A DNA stretch of 64,000 nucleotides from Mucilaginibacter sabulilitoris (GCF_034262375.1 NZ_CP139558.1:3348001-3412000); one strand, 5' to 3'; counted from the first letter of the stretch, positions 52,562 through 61,669 are shown. Notes: generated from the sequence alone by a model not told the origin. Translations and numbers: made by a program.

Positions 52562-53458
52562 ATGAAAAAGCTCAAGGGCATATTTCTTTTTTTATCAATA
52601 GCTGCAGCAGGCAACGTATTTGGCCAGGATGCGCCGGGTTTATATGATGCCGGAACAAAACCGCAGTTGGTTGCCAAACAGTTTTCGTTTACCGAAGGCC
52701 CGGCAGCAGACCGCTATGGCAATGTTTTTTTTACCGACCAGCCCAATAATAAAATATGGAAATACGATACCAATGGTAAACTATCGGTTTTTTTAGATAG
52801 CGCAGGCCGCTCAAACGGAATGTACTTTGATAAAAAGGGAAACCTGATAAGTTGCGCCGATGCTAAAGATGAGCTATGGTCTATCAGCCCCAAGGGTAAA
52901 ATCACCGTTTTGTTAAAAGATTACAATGGTCATTTGTTTAACGGACCTAATGATGTCTGGATAAGGCCCGACGGCGGTATTTACATAACCGATCCTTATT
53001 ACCAGCGTGACTACTGGACCCGCAAACAACCCGACCTTGACGGTCAAAAATTATACTATCTGCCCAAAGGGCAACACCGGGCTATAATGGTCGACGATAA
53101 ATTTGTGCGCCCTAATGGTATTATTGGAACACCTGATGGTAAAACTTTGTACGTGGCTGATATTGGCGATAACAAAACGTATAAGTACGATATTAATAAG
53201 GATGGTTCATTAAGCAACCGTACTTTGTTTATACCACAGGGATCAGACGGAATGACCATTGATGAGCAAGGCAATATTTATTTATGTGGTAAAGGCATTA
53301 CTATAGTTAACCCCAAAGGCGAAAAAATAGGCCACATTGATATTGACGAGCCATGGTCGGCCAACATTTGTTTTGGGGGTAAAAACAAGGATGTTTTATT
53401 TATTACGGCTTCCAAAGCGGTATATACAATGAAAATGAATGTAAAAGGCGCAAATTAA
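52562..53458 (+). CDS. Secreted SMP-30/gluconolactonase-family protein
   Basis: 298 residues with a signal peptide (MKKLKGIFLFLSIAAAGNVF, cleavage near FGQ). The six-bladed propeller of the SMP-30 family is seen in SFTEGPAADRYGNVFFTDQP, FNGPNDVWIRPDGGIYITDP, FVRPNGIIGTPDGKTLYVAD and DGMTIDEQGNIYLCGKGITI. Relatives hydrolyse sugar lactones using a metal bound by Glu, Asn and Asp, and these appear here (Glu in FTEGP, Asn in PNGI, Asp in SDGM). Lactonase activity on an extracytoplasmic sugar lactone is probable. It could work with the sugar dehydrogenase at 10014, but they are far apart. Confidence 0.88.
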   Translation: MKKLKGIFLFLSIAAAGNVFGQDAPGLYDAGTKPQLVAKQFSFTEGPAADRYGNVFFTDQPNNKIWKYDTNGKLSVFLDSAGRSNGMYFDKKGNLISCADAKDELWSISPKGKITVLLKDYNGHLFNGPNDVWIRPDGGIYITDPYYQRDYWTRKQPDLDGQKLYYLPKGQHRAIMVDDKFVRPNGIIGTPDGKTLYVADIGDNKTYKYDINKDGSLSNRTLFIPQGSDGMTIDEQGNIYLCGKGITIVNPKGEKIGHIDIDEPWSANICFGGKNKDVLFITASKAVYTMKMNVKGAN

Positions 53459-53775
53459 TACCCATTGATTATAAAATCGGCAACTTGCTTTTGCTCATCC
53501 TGGTCAAGTAACTCGCCGGTGTATTTCCATTGCAAGCGCATAGGTTCAATGTCTAAGGTGCCCAGGTAATCGGGATTGGCTTCATCGGCCAGTGCCGGTT
53601 TCCCTTCATCTATTTCCAGCTCTTCGGTAAATAAAGCCGACTCATTGTCTGTGGATGTTTTATATATTTTGTATATCCCTGCTTCGCTCAGATCATGAAG
53701 CAACTGAGGTTCAATAATAATGTTTCTCAAACTGCCATCGGCGTGTTTTAAAATAAATGTGACCGGGTTTTTCAT
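53455..53775 (-). CDS. Small acidic protein of unknown function
   Basis: 106 residues, strongly acidic (about 20 Asp/Glu), cytoplasmic. Segments: VTFILKHADGSLRNIIIEPQ, LLHDLSEAGIYKIYKTSTDN, YTGELLDQDEQKQVADFIIN. I recognise no family. Its stop overlaps the stop of the SMP-30 gene (TTAA at 53455-53458), and it is 55 bp downstream of the protease gene start-to-stop unit on the same strand, so it may be co-transcribed with that gene. Confidence 0.62.
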   Translation of the reverse strand: MKNPVTFILKHADGSLRNIIIEPQLLHDLSEAGIYKIYKTSTDNESALFTEELEIDEGKPALADEANPDYLGTLDIEPMRLQWKYTGELLDQDEQKQVADFIINGY

Positions 53776-53830
53776 GAGTTGTGATTTTGTATTTAATACA
53801 GCGGGCTATAAAGTTTGTTTGCAACAATGG

Positions 53831-55000
53831 TTACTCTTTATTGATTTGCACTTTTTTAATATTGCCGTCGCCATCTCGAATACTAACTATAACGGTGTCT
53901 TTCCCCTCTAAAATTGATTTGTTAATAACATCGCACAAACTTATTGTTGAACAATCAATCCCATCTATTGCAATAATTTGATCGCCTTGTTTTACTTTTC
54001 CAATTCCCTTTTCCCAAACAGTGCCAACCATCAGTTTATTATTTGCAATTATTGGCTGAAAGGGCCAATGTTTTTCATTTAGGTCATTGAGCGGTTGATT
54101 GGCATCGAAATAAAATTTTCCGTGAATAAAATCAAGCGTAACCGATCCGTAATCTAAAATTTTAGTTCCTATAGCCGGAGAGCCTTCTTTATTGTTTTCG
54201 GTAATTACATTATCAAACCGGCCGTTGCCTACGGTTATAAACGGAAATTTTATAAGTTGTTTGTCTGCACTTGCTTGCAGGCCGCCCGCACTAAAATTGT
54301 TGGCTCCATAACCTTTGGCCAAAACTTCATAAACGCCCGGTTTTGTAAACTGCTTTAATAAAGGATCGCACATTCTGATAAAGGTATTGTCGCCGGTATC
54401 AAATCCAAGGGTTACATCAACTTTATCTGCAATAACGATTTTGACAATGGGGTCGCTTTGTGAACTTGTGTTAGTCACCAACGGACTACTACTTTTAACG
54501 TTCAACGATAGCTTTTTGGAGTTATTGGTTAATATAATGAGATGTTTTGCCGGGTTTATGTTAACTATAGAATTACGAAGTATATTGCTGCCTATAACAC
54601 CATCAACATTCCAACAGTTGTAAAAATCAGGAATAAGCATTACAGCGGGTATGTTGTTAAACTCTGTGTTGCCTAATTTTATTCTGTTCAGGCTTACAAA
54701 AGCAATTGAGTCTGTACTTTTACCATACGCATCTGTAACCGGAGATTTATGTAATACAGCAGCCCTTAATTCCTCAGCTAAAGCTTTACTGATAGCAACG
54801 GGCGCACCGGTATCAAATAAAAACCTATGGTTTTTGCCGTCTATTTCAACGTTTAAGAAGATTTTACCATTTATGTTTTCGTAGGGAAGCTCTTCGTAAT
54901 AATCTTTGGCCAGTGTGCCCCCCTGGTTAAAAGTAAACTTTTGCGCTCTTGAAACGGTGGTTAAAAATAGCAGAGCAATAAAAAGTGTATAAGGTTTCAT
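53831..55000 (-). CDS. Retropepsin-like aspartyl protease with PDZ domain
   Basis: 389 residues. A signal peptide (MKPYTLFIALLFLTTVSRA) is followed by two aspartyl-protease half-domains: one with the catalytic triad FLFDTGAP (about residue 62) and one with LGFDTGDN (about 200). A PDZ domain closes the protein (about 300-385; GIGKVKQGDQIIAIDGIDCS). The gag-like aspartyl protease plus PDZ layout is common in Bacteroidota envelope proteins; substrates are unknown. Confidence 0.88.
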   Translation of the reverse strand: MKPYTLFIALLFLTTVSRAQKFTFNQGGTLAKDYYEELPYENINGKIFLNVEIDGKNHRFLFDTGAPVAISKALAEELRAAVLHKSPVTDAYGKSTDSIAFVSLNRIKLGNTEFNNIPAVMLIPDFYNCWNVDGVIGSNILRNSIVNINPAKHLIILTNNSKKLSLNVKSSSPLVTNTSSQSDPIVKIVIADKVDVTLGFDTGDNTFIRMCDPLLKQFTKPGVYEVLAKGYGANNFSAGGLQASADKQLIKFPFITVGNGRFDNVITENNKEGSPAIGTKILDYGSVTLDFIHGKFYFDANQPLNDLNEKHWPFQPIIANNKLMVGTVWEKGIGKVKQGDQIIAIDGIDCSTISLCDVINKSILEGKDTVIVSIRDGDGNIKKVQINKE

Positions 55001-55460
55001 ATAAAATAGGTTGACGTCACAAATTACATAAATGGGGTGATTTTAAAAAATGTATAGAAACAAGAAGCGCCCCTGATGGGCAGGGGCGCGTTCTAACCAA
55101 TTATAAACCTAAATTATGAGAAGAGTTGCAAGGGAGGAGTCGAACCGTCTGTTGCTGCCTGTCAGCTCCTTACAAATAACTATGGCACAAATATACATAC
55201 AGAAGTTATATTTTGCAATAGTTTTAATAAAAATCTTTATGTGTTAACAATATGTTAACTATATAGATGTTAAAGTATGATATTAATAATACAATTGATT
55301 GCTTTTTCTATCGCTAAAGCCTGTATATCAATTGGATTTATCATGATACAATTTCAAACTATTGCTTTCCTAAACGTAAAAACAGTAAGTTTCGCATCCA
55401 AATAAACGCGAAACTTACTGTTTAATGAATAGGTGGTTTAGTAATTTGACTTTACGGTGA
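55001..55460. other. 460-bp region without an assigned gene
   Basis: It holds a G+C-rich perfect 9-bp hairpin (GCGCCCCTG at 55067-55075, loop ATGGG, CAGGGGCGC at 55081-55089), then a 43-codon open frame on the plus strand (55116-55247) after AAACCTAAATT, and an AT-rich stretch to 55460. On the minus strand, GGTTCGACTCC (complement near 55147) looks like a tRNA T-loop but has no matching stems. I cannot assign a function. The hairpin has only a weak T-rich tail on the minus side. Confidence 0.45.
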
Positions 55461-56057
55461 TCAATCTAATGCCGTTTGATGACCGCCGCGTGCTGTTTTA
55501 GTTAGCCGGATAGCAGCAAGTAAATAATAAAATGCACCAAATGCAGAGTAGCCCGCCAAGCTGGCTATACCCTTTGTTGGATCATGTGCCGTTATTATAA
55601 AAACAACACCAGCAAGTAGCGATTGACCACCGCTCAGAATCATTGGCCATTGGCCACCAAGCTCGCGTCTTCTGCGTAAGCCTAATATCAGTTGTATAAT
55701 TCCGGTTAAGCCGGCCCATACGCCAAATACTATAATGGCCGCCGGAACGCCGACGGTTAAGGCAAAACCAACTGCAAAGGTGGTAACTATACTGATAATC
55801 GCGTTTGCAAATTGAGGTTTTAATGAATTGCCGCTGCCACGGTTTGCACGAATGTCAAGCAGTGTACCCACCACATCCCATGCCGGATAAATGACCAATA
55901 ATACCGCCGCTATCTGGGGTGAAGTTTTAGCATAAACAGATACAAGCGTAACCCAGACGATGGAGAAAGCCATGCGGGTAAAATAAAGTGAGCGCAACGC
56001 ATTTGCTGTTTGAGCAATGTTGTGCGATTGATTGTTTGAAGTTTTATCAGTTTTCAT
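55461..56057 (-). CDS. DUF308-type membrane protein
   Basis: 198 residues from ATG 56057 (MKTDKTSNNQSHNIAQTANA); an in-frame ATG 27 bp upstream is possible. Six hydrophobic helices are spaced as in the DUF308/HdeD group (FTRMAFSIVWVTLVSVYAKT, AAIIVFGVWAGLTGIIQLIL, GGQSLLAGVVFIITAHDPTK). The conserved pattern in the fourth helix, WAGLTGIIQLILGLRRRREL, supports the call. Its role is unknown; the Crp-type regulator gene lies 105 bp upstream on the same strand. Confidence 0.75.
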   Translation of the reverse strand: MKTDKTSNNQSHNIAQTANALRSLYFTRMAFSIVWVTLVSVYAKTSPQIAAVLLVIYPAWDVVGTLLDIRANRGSGNSLKPQFANAIISIVTTFAVGFALTVGVPAAIIVFGVWAGLTGIIQLILGLRRRRELGGQWPMILSGGQSLLAGVVFIITAHDPTKGIASLAGYSAFGAFYYLLAAIRLTKTARGGHQTALD

Positions 56058-56162
56058 TTGCTGTCGTTTAATATTTGATAGCAAATTTGAGTGTTATTGA
56101 ACCGGTAATTTTTCACCTAGGTGAAAATCAGCTGAATTATTTTAAAATAACCCAGATTCGTA

Positions 56163-56759
56163 TTAATCTTTTTGTTTGAGCAGCCTTTTTTTAATGCGGG
56201 TTAATGATGGGTTTTTAATACCCAGGTACGATGAAATATGATAAGCGGGTATGCGGTTAACAATGTTGGGATGTTCGCCCAGCATTTTAATATAGCGTTC
56301 TTCGGCTGTATTAAATAAAAATTCTTCGGCCCGGCTTTGTGAATAGTTGAAAAACAGTTCGGCAATCAGCCGGCCAAATTTTTCCCAACCGGTGGGTGTG
56401 GTATAAAGATATTGGAGGTCTTTATAATTGATGGATATGATCTCAGCATCTTCCAGCGCTTGTATATAGTAATAACAAGGATATTGGTTAATAAAACTCC
56501 GAAATGACACCAGGAACTGTTTTTCTGAAAAGAAGTAAACATTTTTTTCCTCACTTGTTTCCGGCGGAACATAGTAAATCCTGAAAATGCCTTTGGTAAT
56601 TAAAGCCAGATCTGTACATACAAAGCTTTGCATGTTAAAAAAATCGCCTTTTAAAATTTTTCGGGGTCGCCATAGCGGTAAACCAACGGTAATGTCGTTA
56701 TCTGTAAGGGCTGCAAAGTTTTTTAATACTTCAGCCAGTACTACGTGCTTTTCATTCAT
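56163..56759 (-). CDS. Crp/Fnr-type regulator
   Basis: 198 residues. A cyclic-nucleotide-binding-like barrel covers about 20-120 (WRPRKILKGDFFNMQSFVCT, LITKGIFRIYYVPPETSEEK, SFRSFINQYPCYYYIQALED), and an HTH at the C-terminus covers about 165-195 (YHISSYLGIKNPSLTRIKKR). It lacks clear cAMP contacts, as in most Bacteroidota members of this group. The likely target is the membrane protein gene downstream, by position only. Confidence 0.85.
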   Translation of the reverse strand: MNEKHVVLAEVLKNFAALTDNDITVGLPLWRPRKILKGDFFNMQSFVCTDLALITKGIFRIYYVPPETSEEKNVYFFSEKQFLVSFRSFINQYPCYYYIQALEDAEIISINYKDLQYLYTTPTGWEKFGRLIAELFFNYSQSRAEEFLFNTAEERYIKMLGEHPNIVNRIPAYHISSYLGIKNPSLTRIKKRLLKQKD

Positions 56760-56816
56760 TAATGTAAATATAATAATAGCGGGAGACGAAATAAATAGCT
56801 AAGGGGGGTAAAACGC

Positions 56817-56848
56817 AAAAGCCACCTCAAAATACATGGGTGGCTTTT
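56817..56848. terminator. Bidirectional terminator
   Basis: AAAAGCCACC (56817-56826) and GGTGGCTTTT (56839-56848) form a perfect 10-bp stem with a 12-base loop, flanked by A and T runs. On the minus strand it ends the Spy-like gene that stops at 56872. On the plus strand I see no gene for it to serve. Confidence 0.78.
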
Positions 56849-56871
56849 TGTATTTATATAAAATTTAATAC

Positions 56872-57255
56872 TTACTGCTTGGGAGCTGCAGTGTCGGCTT
56901 TCTTTTTATCGTGTTTTTCCTTTTTTGCAGCCTTAAAATCAGCAAGGGCTTTTTGCTGATCGGCAGTTAAAATGGTGTTTAGTTTTTGATCGGTTTGCGC
57001 CTCTATAGCTTTGTGCTTTTCCTTGTTGGCCTTTTTACCGGCTTTGTTAGCTTTTAAGCTATCAATACGGGTCGCTTCTGTTAGGAAAAGAGCATTAACC
57101 TGTTTGGTTTGGGTAGCAGTAAGTTTCAGGTTCTTTTGCAGGTTTTGTGTTTTATGGGCAGCCTTTTCTGCAGGTGTCTTGTCTGTTTTTTGCTGCGCAT
57201 TGGCAAGTGTGCTTAAACTGGTTGCCAGTGCTATAACTAAAATTAATTTTTTCAT
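56872..57255 (-). CDS. Small periplasmic Spy/CpxP-like protein
   Basis: 127 residues from ATG 57255 (MKKLILVIALATSLSTLANA, cleavage before QQ); an upstream in-frame ATG would put extra residues before the signal. The mature part is very Lys/Ala-rich and helical, with two LTxxQ-like motifs (LTATQTKQ and LTADQQKA), the mark of the Spy/CpxP fold. These are periplasmic chaperone or stress proteins; metal binding is not evident. Confidence 0.76.
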   Translation of the reverse strand: MKKLILVIALATSLSTLANAQQKTDKTPAEKAAHKTQNLQKNLKLTATQTKQVNALFLTEATRIDSLKANKAGKKANKEKHKAIEAQTDQKLNTILTADQQKALADFKAAKKEKHDKKKADTAAPKQ

Positions 57256-57419
57256 TTGATATTTATTTGTTAGGTATGACAATTACTTGCCCGGTTAGTT
57301 TAACCGGATGATAAAGTTAACAAAAACTTAAAGCTAAATAATTTGCCTGCCTTTTAAACCAATATATTTATTTCAGGTCAAAGCATTTAACAACTTAAAC
57401 TTATTAATCATTAGCGCCT

Positions 57420-59393
57420 ATGAAAAAGACGGTAAAATACCTTTGTTATGTTGGATTGTTAATATTTGGTACTATACTGCTTTCCTCTTTTTTTGCAGGA
57501 GACAGAGGGTTTAAAACAGTAAAATTCCCGTACAAAAAACAGGGGCTAACCGAAACACAGGCAGCTGCTCATTTATTAAGCCGCTTTACTTACGGGGCCA
57601 CACCCGGTGAAATTGATGAAGTGGCTAAACAGGGGTTAGAGAACTGGTTTAATCAACAACTGCAGGCCAGTCTGCCCGACGATTCTCTAAATAATTTATT
57701 ATCACAATATGATGCGCTTAAATTAAGCAACGCTCAGGTTGTTACAGAATATCCAAAAAATGCCCAGGTTTTGCGTATGGCTATAAGTGCAGGTATTATA
57801 AATAAAGATTCAGTAAAAACCGACAGGAAAGCCTATCGGGATATATTACAAAACTACATGCAGCAAAACGGTATGAAGCCCGAGCAGGAATTATTCCGTC
57901 AGTTTATCAATCAAAAAATATTAAGGGCTGCTTATAGCAATAACCAATTGCAGGAAGTAATGACAAGTTTCTGGTTCAATCATTTTAATGTATCTATCAC
58001 AAAAAACGACTGTGCTCAATTTATTCCTGCCTATGAACGTGACGTAATCCGTCCCAACGCATTAGGAAAGTTCAATGATATTTTGCTGGCCACTGCTAAA
58101 TCTCCGGCTATGCTGTATTATCTCGATAATTTTAGCAGTTCGGCATCAAACGACGATGTGAAATCCAATAAAGGAATTATGCGCCGCAGGTTGATGCAAA
58201 ATATGAACGATCAAAGTGCCGATACCGGACGCCGTGCGGCATTAATGAATAAATTACAAAAAGCAAAAAAAGTACAGGGACTTAATGAAAATTACGCCCG
58301 TGAGGTAATGGAGCTGCATACCCTGGGAGTTGACGGAGGCTATGCCCAACAAGATGTAACGCAGGCTGCCAAAGTATTAACCGGCTGGACAGTTTATCCA
58401 ATGGGACAATACGGAAAAACGGCAAAAAATATAATGGATAAGGCGGGGGATAACCGGTTGGAAAGTCGTGGCTTTGTTCACGACGGCGATTTTTTATTTA
58501 ACGCCAACCGGCATGACAAAAGTGAGAAAGTAGTTTTGGGCAAACATTTTGGCCCCGACGGAGGCTACCAGGAAGGGGAACAATTATTATCCATGCTGGC
58601 CCATAACCAGGCTACGGCAAAACTTATAACCAGGAAAATAGCGATTCGTTTTGTAAGTGATAACCCGCCCCAGAGCCTGCTTGATAAAATGGCCAAAACA
58701 TTTTTGGATAAAGACGGAGATATTAAACAAGTACTGGTTACCATGGTAAGTGCACCAGAGTTTTGGAGCCCGGCTGCATTGAGAGAAAAAACAAAATCGC
58801 CTTTTGAACTGGCCATTGGCGCTGTACGAACTTTAAATGCCAGTATTGAGCAGCCATACCAGTTATACAGCTGGATAAACAAAATGGGCGAAAAAGTATA
58901 TTTTTATCAGGCCCCAACCGGTTTTCCCGATAAAGGTCAGTATTGGATAAATACCGGGTCGCTGCTTAACCGCATGAACTTTGGTTTAGCCCTTGCTTCG
59001 GGTCGTATACCTGGAGTTAAGGTTGATCTGGTTGCCCTGAATAACCATCATGAGCCCGAAAGCGCACAGGCCGCTCTTACTACATACAGCAAATTGATTA
59101 TGCCAGGGCGAAAGCTGGATGAAACTATTAAGCGATTAAGTCCGTTGCTTACCGATCCCAACCTGATGCAGAAAGTTGATGAAGCCAGTTCCAATAAGCT
59201 TTATGTAAAAGTCGGGCAGCCTGCCTCCATGACTATGACATCTTTAGACAAAGCAATAGCCGATAGTAAAATGAATTTGAAGGGAAAACGCTCCAATAAT
59301 TTGATGGCAATGCAAAATGCAACTGGCAATAATTCCATGCTGGGGCAGGTTGTAGGGATTATCATCGGATCGCCGGAGTATCAACGACGTTAA
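57420..59393 (+). CDS. DUF1800 family protein
   Basis: 657 residues with an N-terminal membrane or signal helix (VKYLCYVGLLIFGTILLSSF). The DUF1800 marker is AAHLLSRFTYGATPGEIDEV (about residues 45-64), then helical segments such as MTSFWFNHFNVSITKNDCAQ, ENYARELMELHTLG-like text (ENYAREVMELHTLGVDGGYA) and DVTQAAKVLTGWTV. The family is nearly always beside a DUF1501 gene, as here (20-bp gap). Together they may act in the cell envelope; the biochemical role is unknown. Confidence 0.92.
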   Translation: MKKTVKYLCYVGLLIFGTILLSSFFAGDRGFKTVKFPYKKQGLTETQAAAHLLSRFTYGATPGEIDEVAKQGLENWFNQQLQASLPDDSLNNLLSQYDALKLSNAQVVTEYPKNAQVLRMAISAGIINKDSVKTDRKAYRDILQNYMQQNGMKPEQELFRQFINQKILRAAYSNNQLQEVMTSFWFNHFNVSITKNDCAQFIPAYERDVIRPNALGKFNDILLATAKSPAMLYYLDNFSSSASNDDVKSNKGIMRRRLMQNMNDQSADTGRRAALMNKLQKAKKVQGLNENYAREVMELHTLGVDGGYAQQDVTQAAKVLTGWTVYPMGQYGKTAKNIMDKAGDNRLESRGFVHDGDFLFNANRHDKSEKVVLGKHFGPDGGYQEGEQLLSMLAHNQATAKLITRKIAIRFVSDNPPQSLLDKMAKTFLDKDGDIKQVLVTMVSAPEFWSPAALREKTKSPFELAIGAVRTLNASIEQPYQLYSWINKMGEKVYFYQAPTGFPDKGQYWINTGSLLNRMNFGLALASGRIPGVKVDLVALNNHHEPESAQAALTTYSKLIMPGRKLDETIKRLSPLLTDPNLMQKVDEASSNKLYVKVGQPASMTMTSLDKAIADSKMNLKGKRSNNLMAMQNATGNNSMLGQVVGIIIGSPEYQRR

Positions 59394-59413
59394 ATTTATA
59401 TAAACATACAATC

Positions 59414-60685
59414 ATGGTATCAAGAAGAGGATTTTTAAAATCGGGCGGCTTAGCCTTGTTAGGTGTTGGTTTAATGGGAGGCATTCCTGGGTTTTTAGCC
59501 GAGGCAGCCGCAAGTGAAAAAATTATTGCACCTTATAAAAAACGCAAAACACTTATCTGTATATTTCAAAGGGGCGCCATGGATGGCTTGATGGCTGTTA
59601 CACCCTTTACTGATGAGTATTTAAAAACGGCACGGCCCAACTTATTCATGTCGGCAGCAAAAAGTGGTAACAGCACGCCGCTTATTGATCTGGATGGCCG
59701 TTTTGGGTTGCACCCATCTATGAAAGCTTTTGAACCCATGTTCCGCGAAAAGCGCTTGGGTATAGTACATGGTATAGGTTCGCCAAATACAACCCGCTCT
59801 CATTTTGATGCACAGGATTATATGGAATCGGGCACACCATTCAATAAAGGGACTGCCAGCGGCTGGCTTAACCGCGCAGTTGGTTTACTTGGTCATGATG
59901 CTCTTACGCCTTTTACTGCCGTAAGTATGACGTCGGCAATGCCACGGTCCTTTTATGGCGATAACCCTTCTGTATCTATCAGTAACCTGCAGGATTTTGC
60001 TATTCAGATGCGCGGCAACCCAATGGGGGCCAACCTGGCAGCTAAGAGTTTTGAAGACTTGTACGATCAAACCGCATCCGGTTTATTAAAGGAGACAGGT
60101 AAGGAAAGTTTTGAGGCTGTTAAAATGCTTCAAAAAACCAATATTAAAAATTACACACCTGCTAATAATGCGGTGTATCCAAATTCTGCATTGGGCAATT
60201 CTTTAAAGCAAATAGCGCAGCTCGTTAAAATGGACGTTGGCCTGGAGGTTGCCTTTGCCGAATCAAACGGCTGGGATACGCACTTTAACCAGGGAACCGA
60301 AAACGGTATTTTTGCCCGTAATGTTGCTGATCTGAGCAATAGTGTCACAGCACTATGGACAGATCTCGGCGCCTATCAGGACGATGTAACCATAATGACC
60401 ATGACCGAATTTGGACGCACTGTGCACCAAAATGGCACCGGTGGTACAGATCATGGCCGCGCATCATGCAATTTTATTTTGGGCAATGATATTAATGGCG
60501 GCCTGGTACATGGCGACATTAAGCCATTAGCGGTAGATAATCTGGAGGATGGCCGCGACCTGGCAGTAAGTACCGATTTCAGGAGTGTGTTTAGTGAAGT
60601 TGCGGACAAACATCTTAGTATAAACAACGACCATGTTTTATTTCCCGATTGGAAGGGGGACAGGATAGGGGTGATGCTTGGATAG
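59414..60685 (+). CDS. DUF1501 family protein with Tat signal
   Basis: 423 residues. A twin-arginine signal (SRRGFLKSGGLALLGVGLMG) exports it folded, probably with a metal. The fold is sulfatase/alkaline-phosphatase-like: RKTLICIFQRGAMDGLMAVT, then SRSHFDAQDYMESG-like text (TTRSHFDAQDYMESG), ESNGWDTHFNQGTENG, and MTEFGRTVHQNGTGGTDHGR. The Asp/His pairs WDTH and TDHG are good metal-ligand candidates. It forms an operon with the DUF1800 gene just upstream. Confidence 0.92.
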   Translation: MVSRRGFLKSGGLALLGVGLMGGIPGFLAEAAASEKIIAPYKKRKTLICIFQRGAMDGLMAVTPFTDEYLKTARPNLFMSAAKSGNSTPLIDLDGRFGLHPSMKAFEPMFREKRLGIVHGIGSPNTTRSHFDAQDYMESGTPFNKGTASGWLNRAVGLLGHDALTPFTAVSMTSAMPRSFYGDNPSVSISNLQDFAIQMRGNPMGANLAAKSFEDLYDQTASGLLKETGKESFEAVKMLQKTNIKNYTPANNAVYPNSALGNSLKQIAQLVKMDVGLEVAFAESNGWDTHFNQGTENGIFARNVADLSNSVTALWTDLGAYQDDVTIMTMTEFGRTVHQNGTGGTDHGRASCNFILGNDINGGLVHGDIKPLAVDNLEDGRDLAVSTDFRSVFSEVADKHLSINNDHVLFPDWKGDRIGVMLG

Positions 60686-60752
60686 AATTGCTAATTAATT
60701 ATCGCATCCAAATATTGGATACAATAATTAATTTAGTTGCAAAACTTTTTTA

Positions 60753-61358
60753 ATGAAATTCATTTTTGCACTACTTGTGATAGTGACTGCTTGTAGTAAT
60801 AATCAAAAACAAAATAATTGCAAGGATGCTAATTTAAAACTTCTTGATTATGGAACTTTTACTATACAAGTTCCTAAGCAATGGAGAAAAATGGAGGTAG
60901 GACCTCCCGAAGATTCATATGTTGGCTATATTCAGATAAATGAAAAAGCCTTGGTAAGTTTTGATTTTGGTCGTTATTCTAACTCACTAAATGAAGATGA
61001 TAATAATTATTATTATCAAATTGAAGATGGGAAAGTTTTTATGATTGAAAAATCATCAACACCCAATAATGTTAAGTTAAAGTATTTTGGAATTGCTGAC
61101 AGCGCAACGTTGGAAAAAGTAAGAAGAAATAAAATTGAATGGATTAAAGTTGATGGTAAAACTGCCAAATTAATTACGCCCAAAAAGCATGGAGTTGGTA
61201 CAACAGGCGTTTACATCGATAACTTATGGATAGTGCAGGGGAGCAAAATAAAAATTCAAATAAACGCACAAAATCTTCCTAAGGAACAAGAGAAACAATT
61301 ATTATCTGCAATAAGATCTTTAAAGTTTTATCAAAAAAAACCTTTCATAATTAATTGA
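60753..61358 (+). CDS. Lipoprotein of unknown function, AT-rich gene
   Basis: 201 residues. A short lipoprotein signal (MKFIFALLVIVTACS, Cys14) is followed by a single soluble domain (NLKLLDYGTFTIQVPKQWRK, ALVSFDFGRYSNSLNEDDNN, EQEKQLLSAIRSLKFYQKKP). The VPKQWRK and later SAIRSLKF resemble the photosystem-PsbP-like lipoproteins of many bacteria, but the match is weak. The gene is clearly more A/T-rich than its neighbours, with a run of AAT/GAT/TAT codons near 61000, which suggests acquisition from elsewhere. Confidence 0.7.
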   Translation: MKFIFALLVIVTACSNNQKQNNCKDANLKLLDYGTFTIQVPKQWRKMEVGPPEDSYVGYIQINEKALVSFDFGRYSNSLNEDDNNYYYQIEDGKVFMIEKSSTPNNVKLKYFGIADSATLEKVRRNKIEWIKVDGKTAKLITPKKHGVGTTGVYIDNLWIVQGSKIKIQINAQNLPKEQEKQLLSAIRSLKFYQKKPFIIN

Positions 61359-61423
61359 CTCAGTTTTCATCCGGCATAGTTCTTGCACCATTTTCTGCAA
61401 TTGTACACTTAATTTAATATCTT

Positions 61424-61606
61424 ATGAAAAACCATCAGGATTCAAAAAACAGTGGAAACATGCAGGGTAACCCCACGTCCGACAGGGCATTTTTTGATCA
61501 GAAAGCGGCCAAGAAGCAAGCAGGAATAAGTAATGGTGGTGGCCAGCGGTCAGATCAGACTTCAAATCGCGATAATAACCGCAAATACGAGAATAAAAAA
61601 AGTTAG
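61424..61606 (+). CDS. Small hydrophilic protein
   Basis: 60 residues made almost entirely of polar residues (NHQDSKNSGNMQGNPTSDRA, QKAAKKQAGISNGGGQRSDQ), probably disordered. No cysteine or hydrophobic segment. It resembles small stress or desiccation proteins in composition only. It is followed closely by a terminator, which supports its being expressed. Confidence 0.6.
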   Translation: MKNHQDSKNSGNMQGNPTSDRAFFDQKAAKKQAGISNGGGQRSDQTSNRDNNRKYENKKS

Positions 61607-61617
61607 TAGAATGAGCA

Positions 61618-61657
61618 AAATAAAGCGTCCCTGGCAAAAATCGGGGACGTTTTATTT
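61618..61657. terminator. Hairpin terminator
   Basis: CGTCCC (61626-61631) pairs with GGGACG (61644-61649), extended by AAATAAA and TTTTATTT on the two sides. It lies between the small gene ending at 61606 and the convergent gene ending at 61670, and can serve both. Confidence 0.75.
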
Positions 61658-61669
61658 CAATACTTATAG

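Noticed and set aside
55130..55165. tRNA-like T-loop (GGTTCGACTCC on the minus strand)
   Set aside because: The flanking bases do not form a T-stem, and no acceptor, anticodon or CCA end could be placed.
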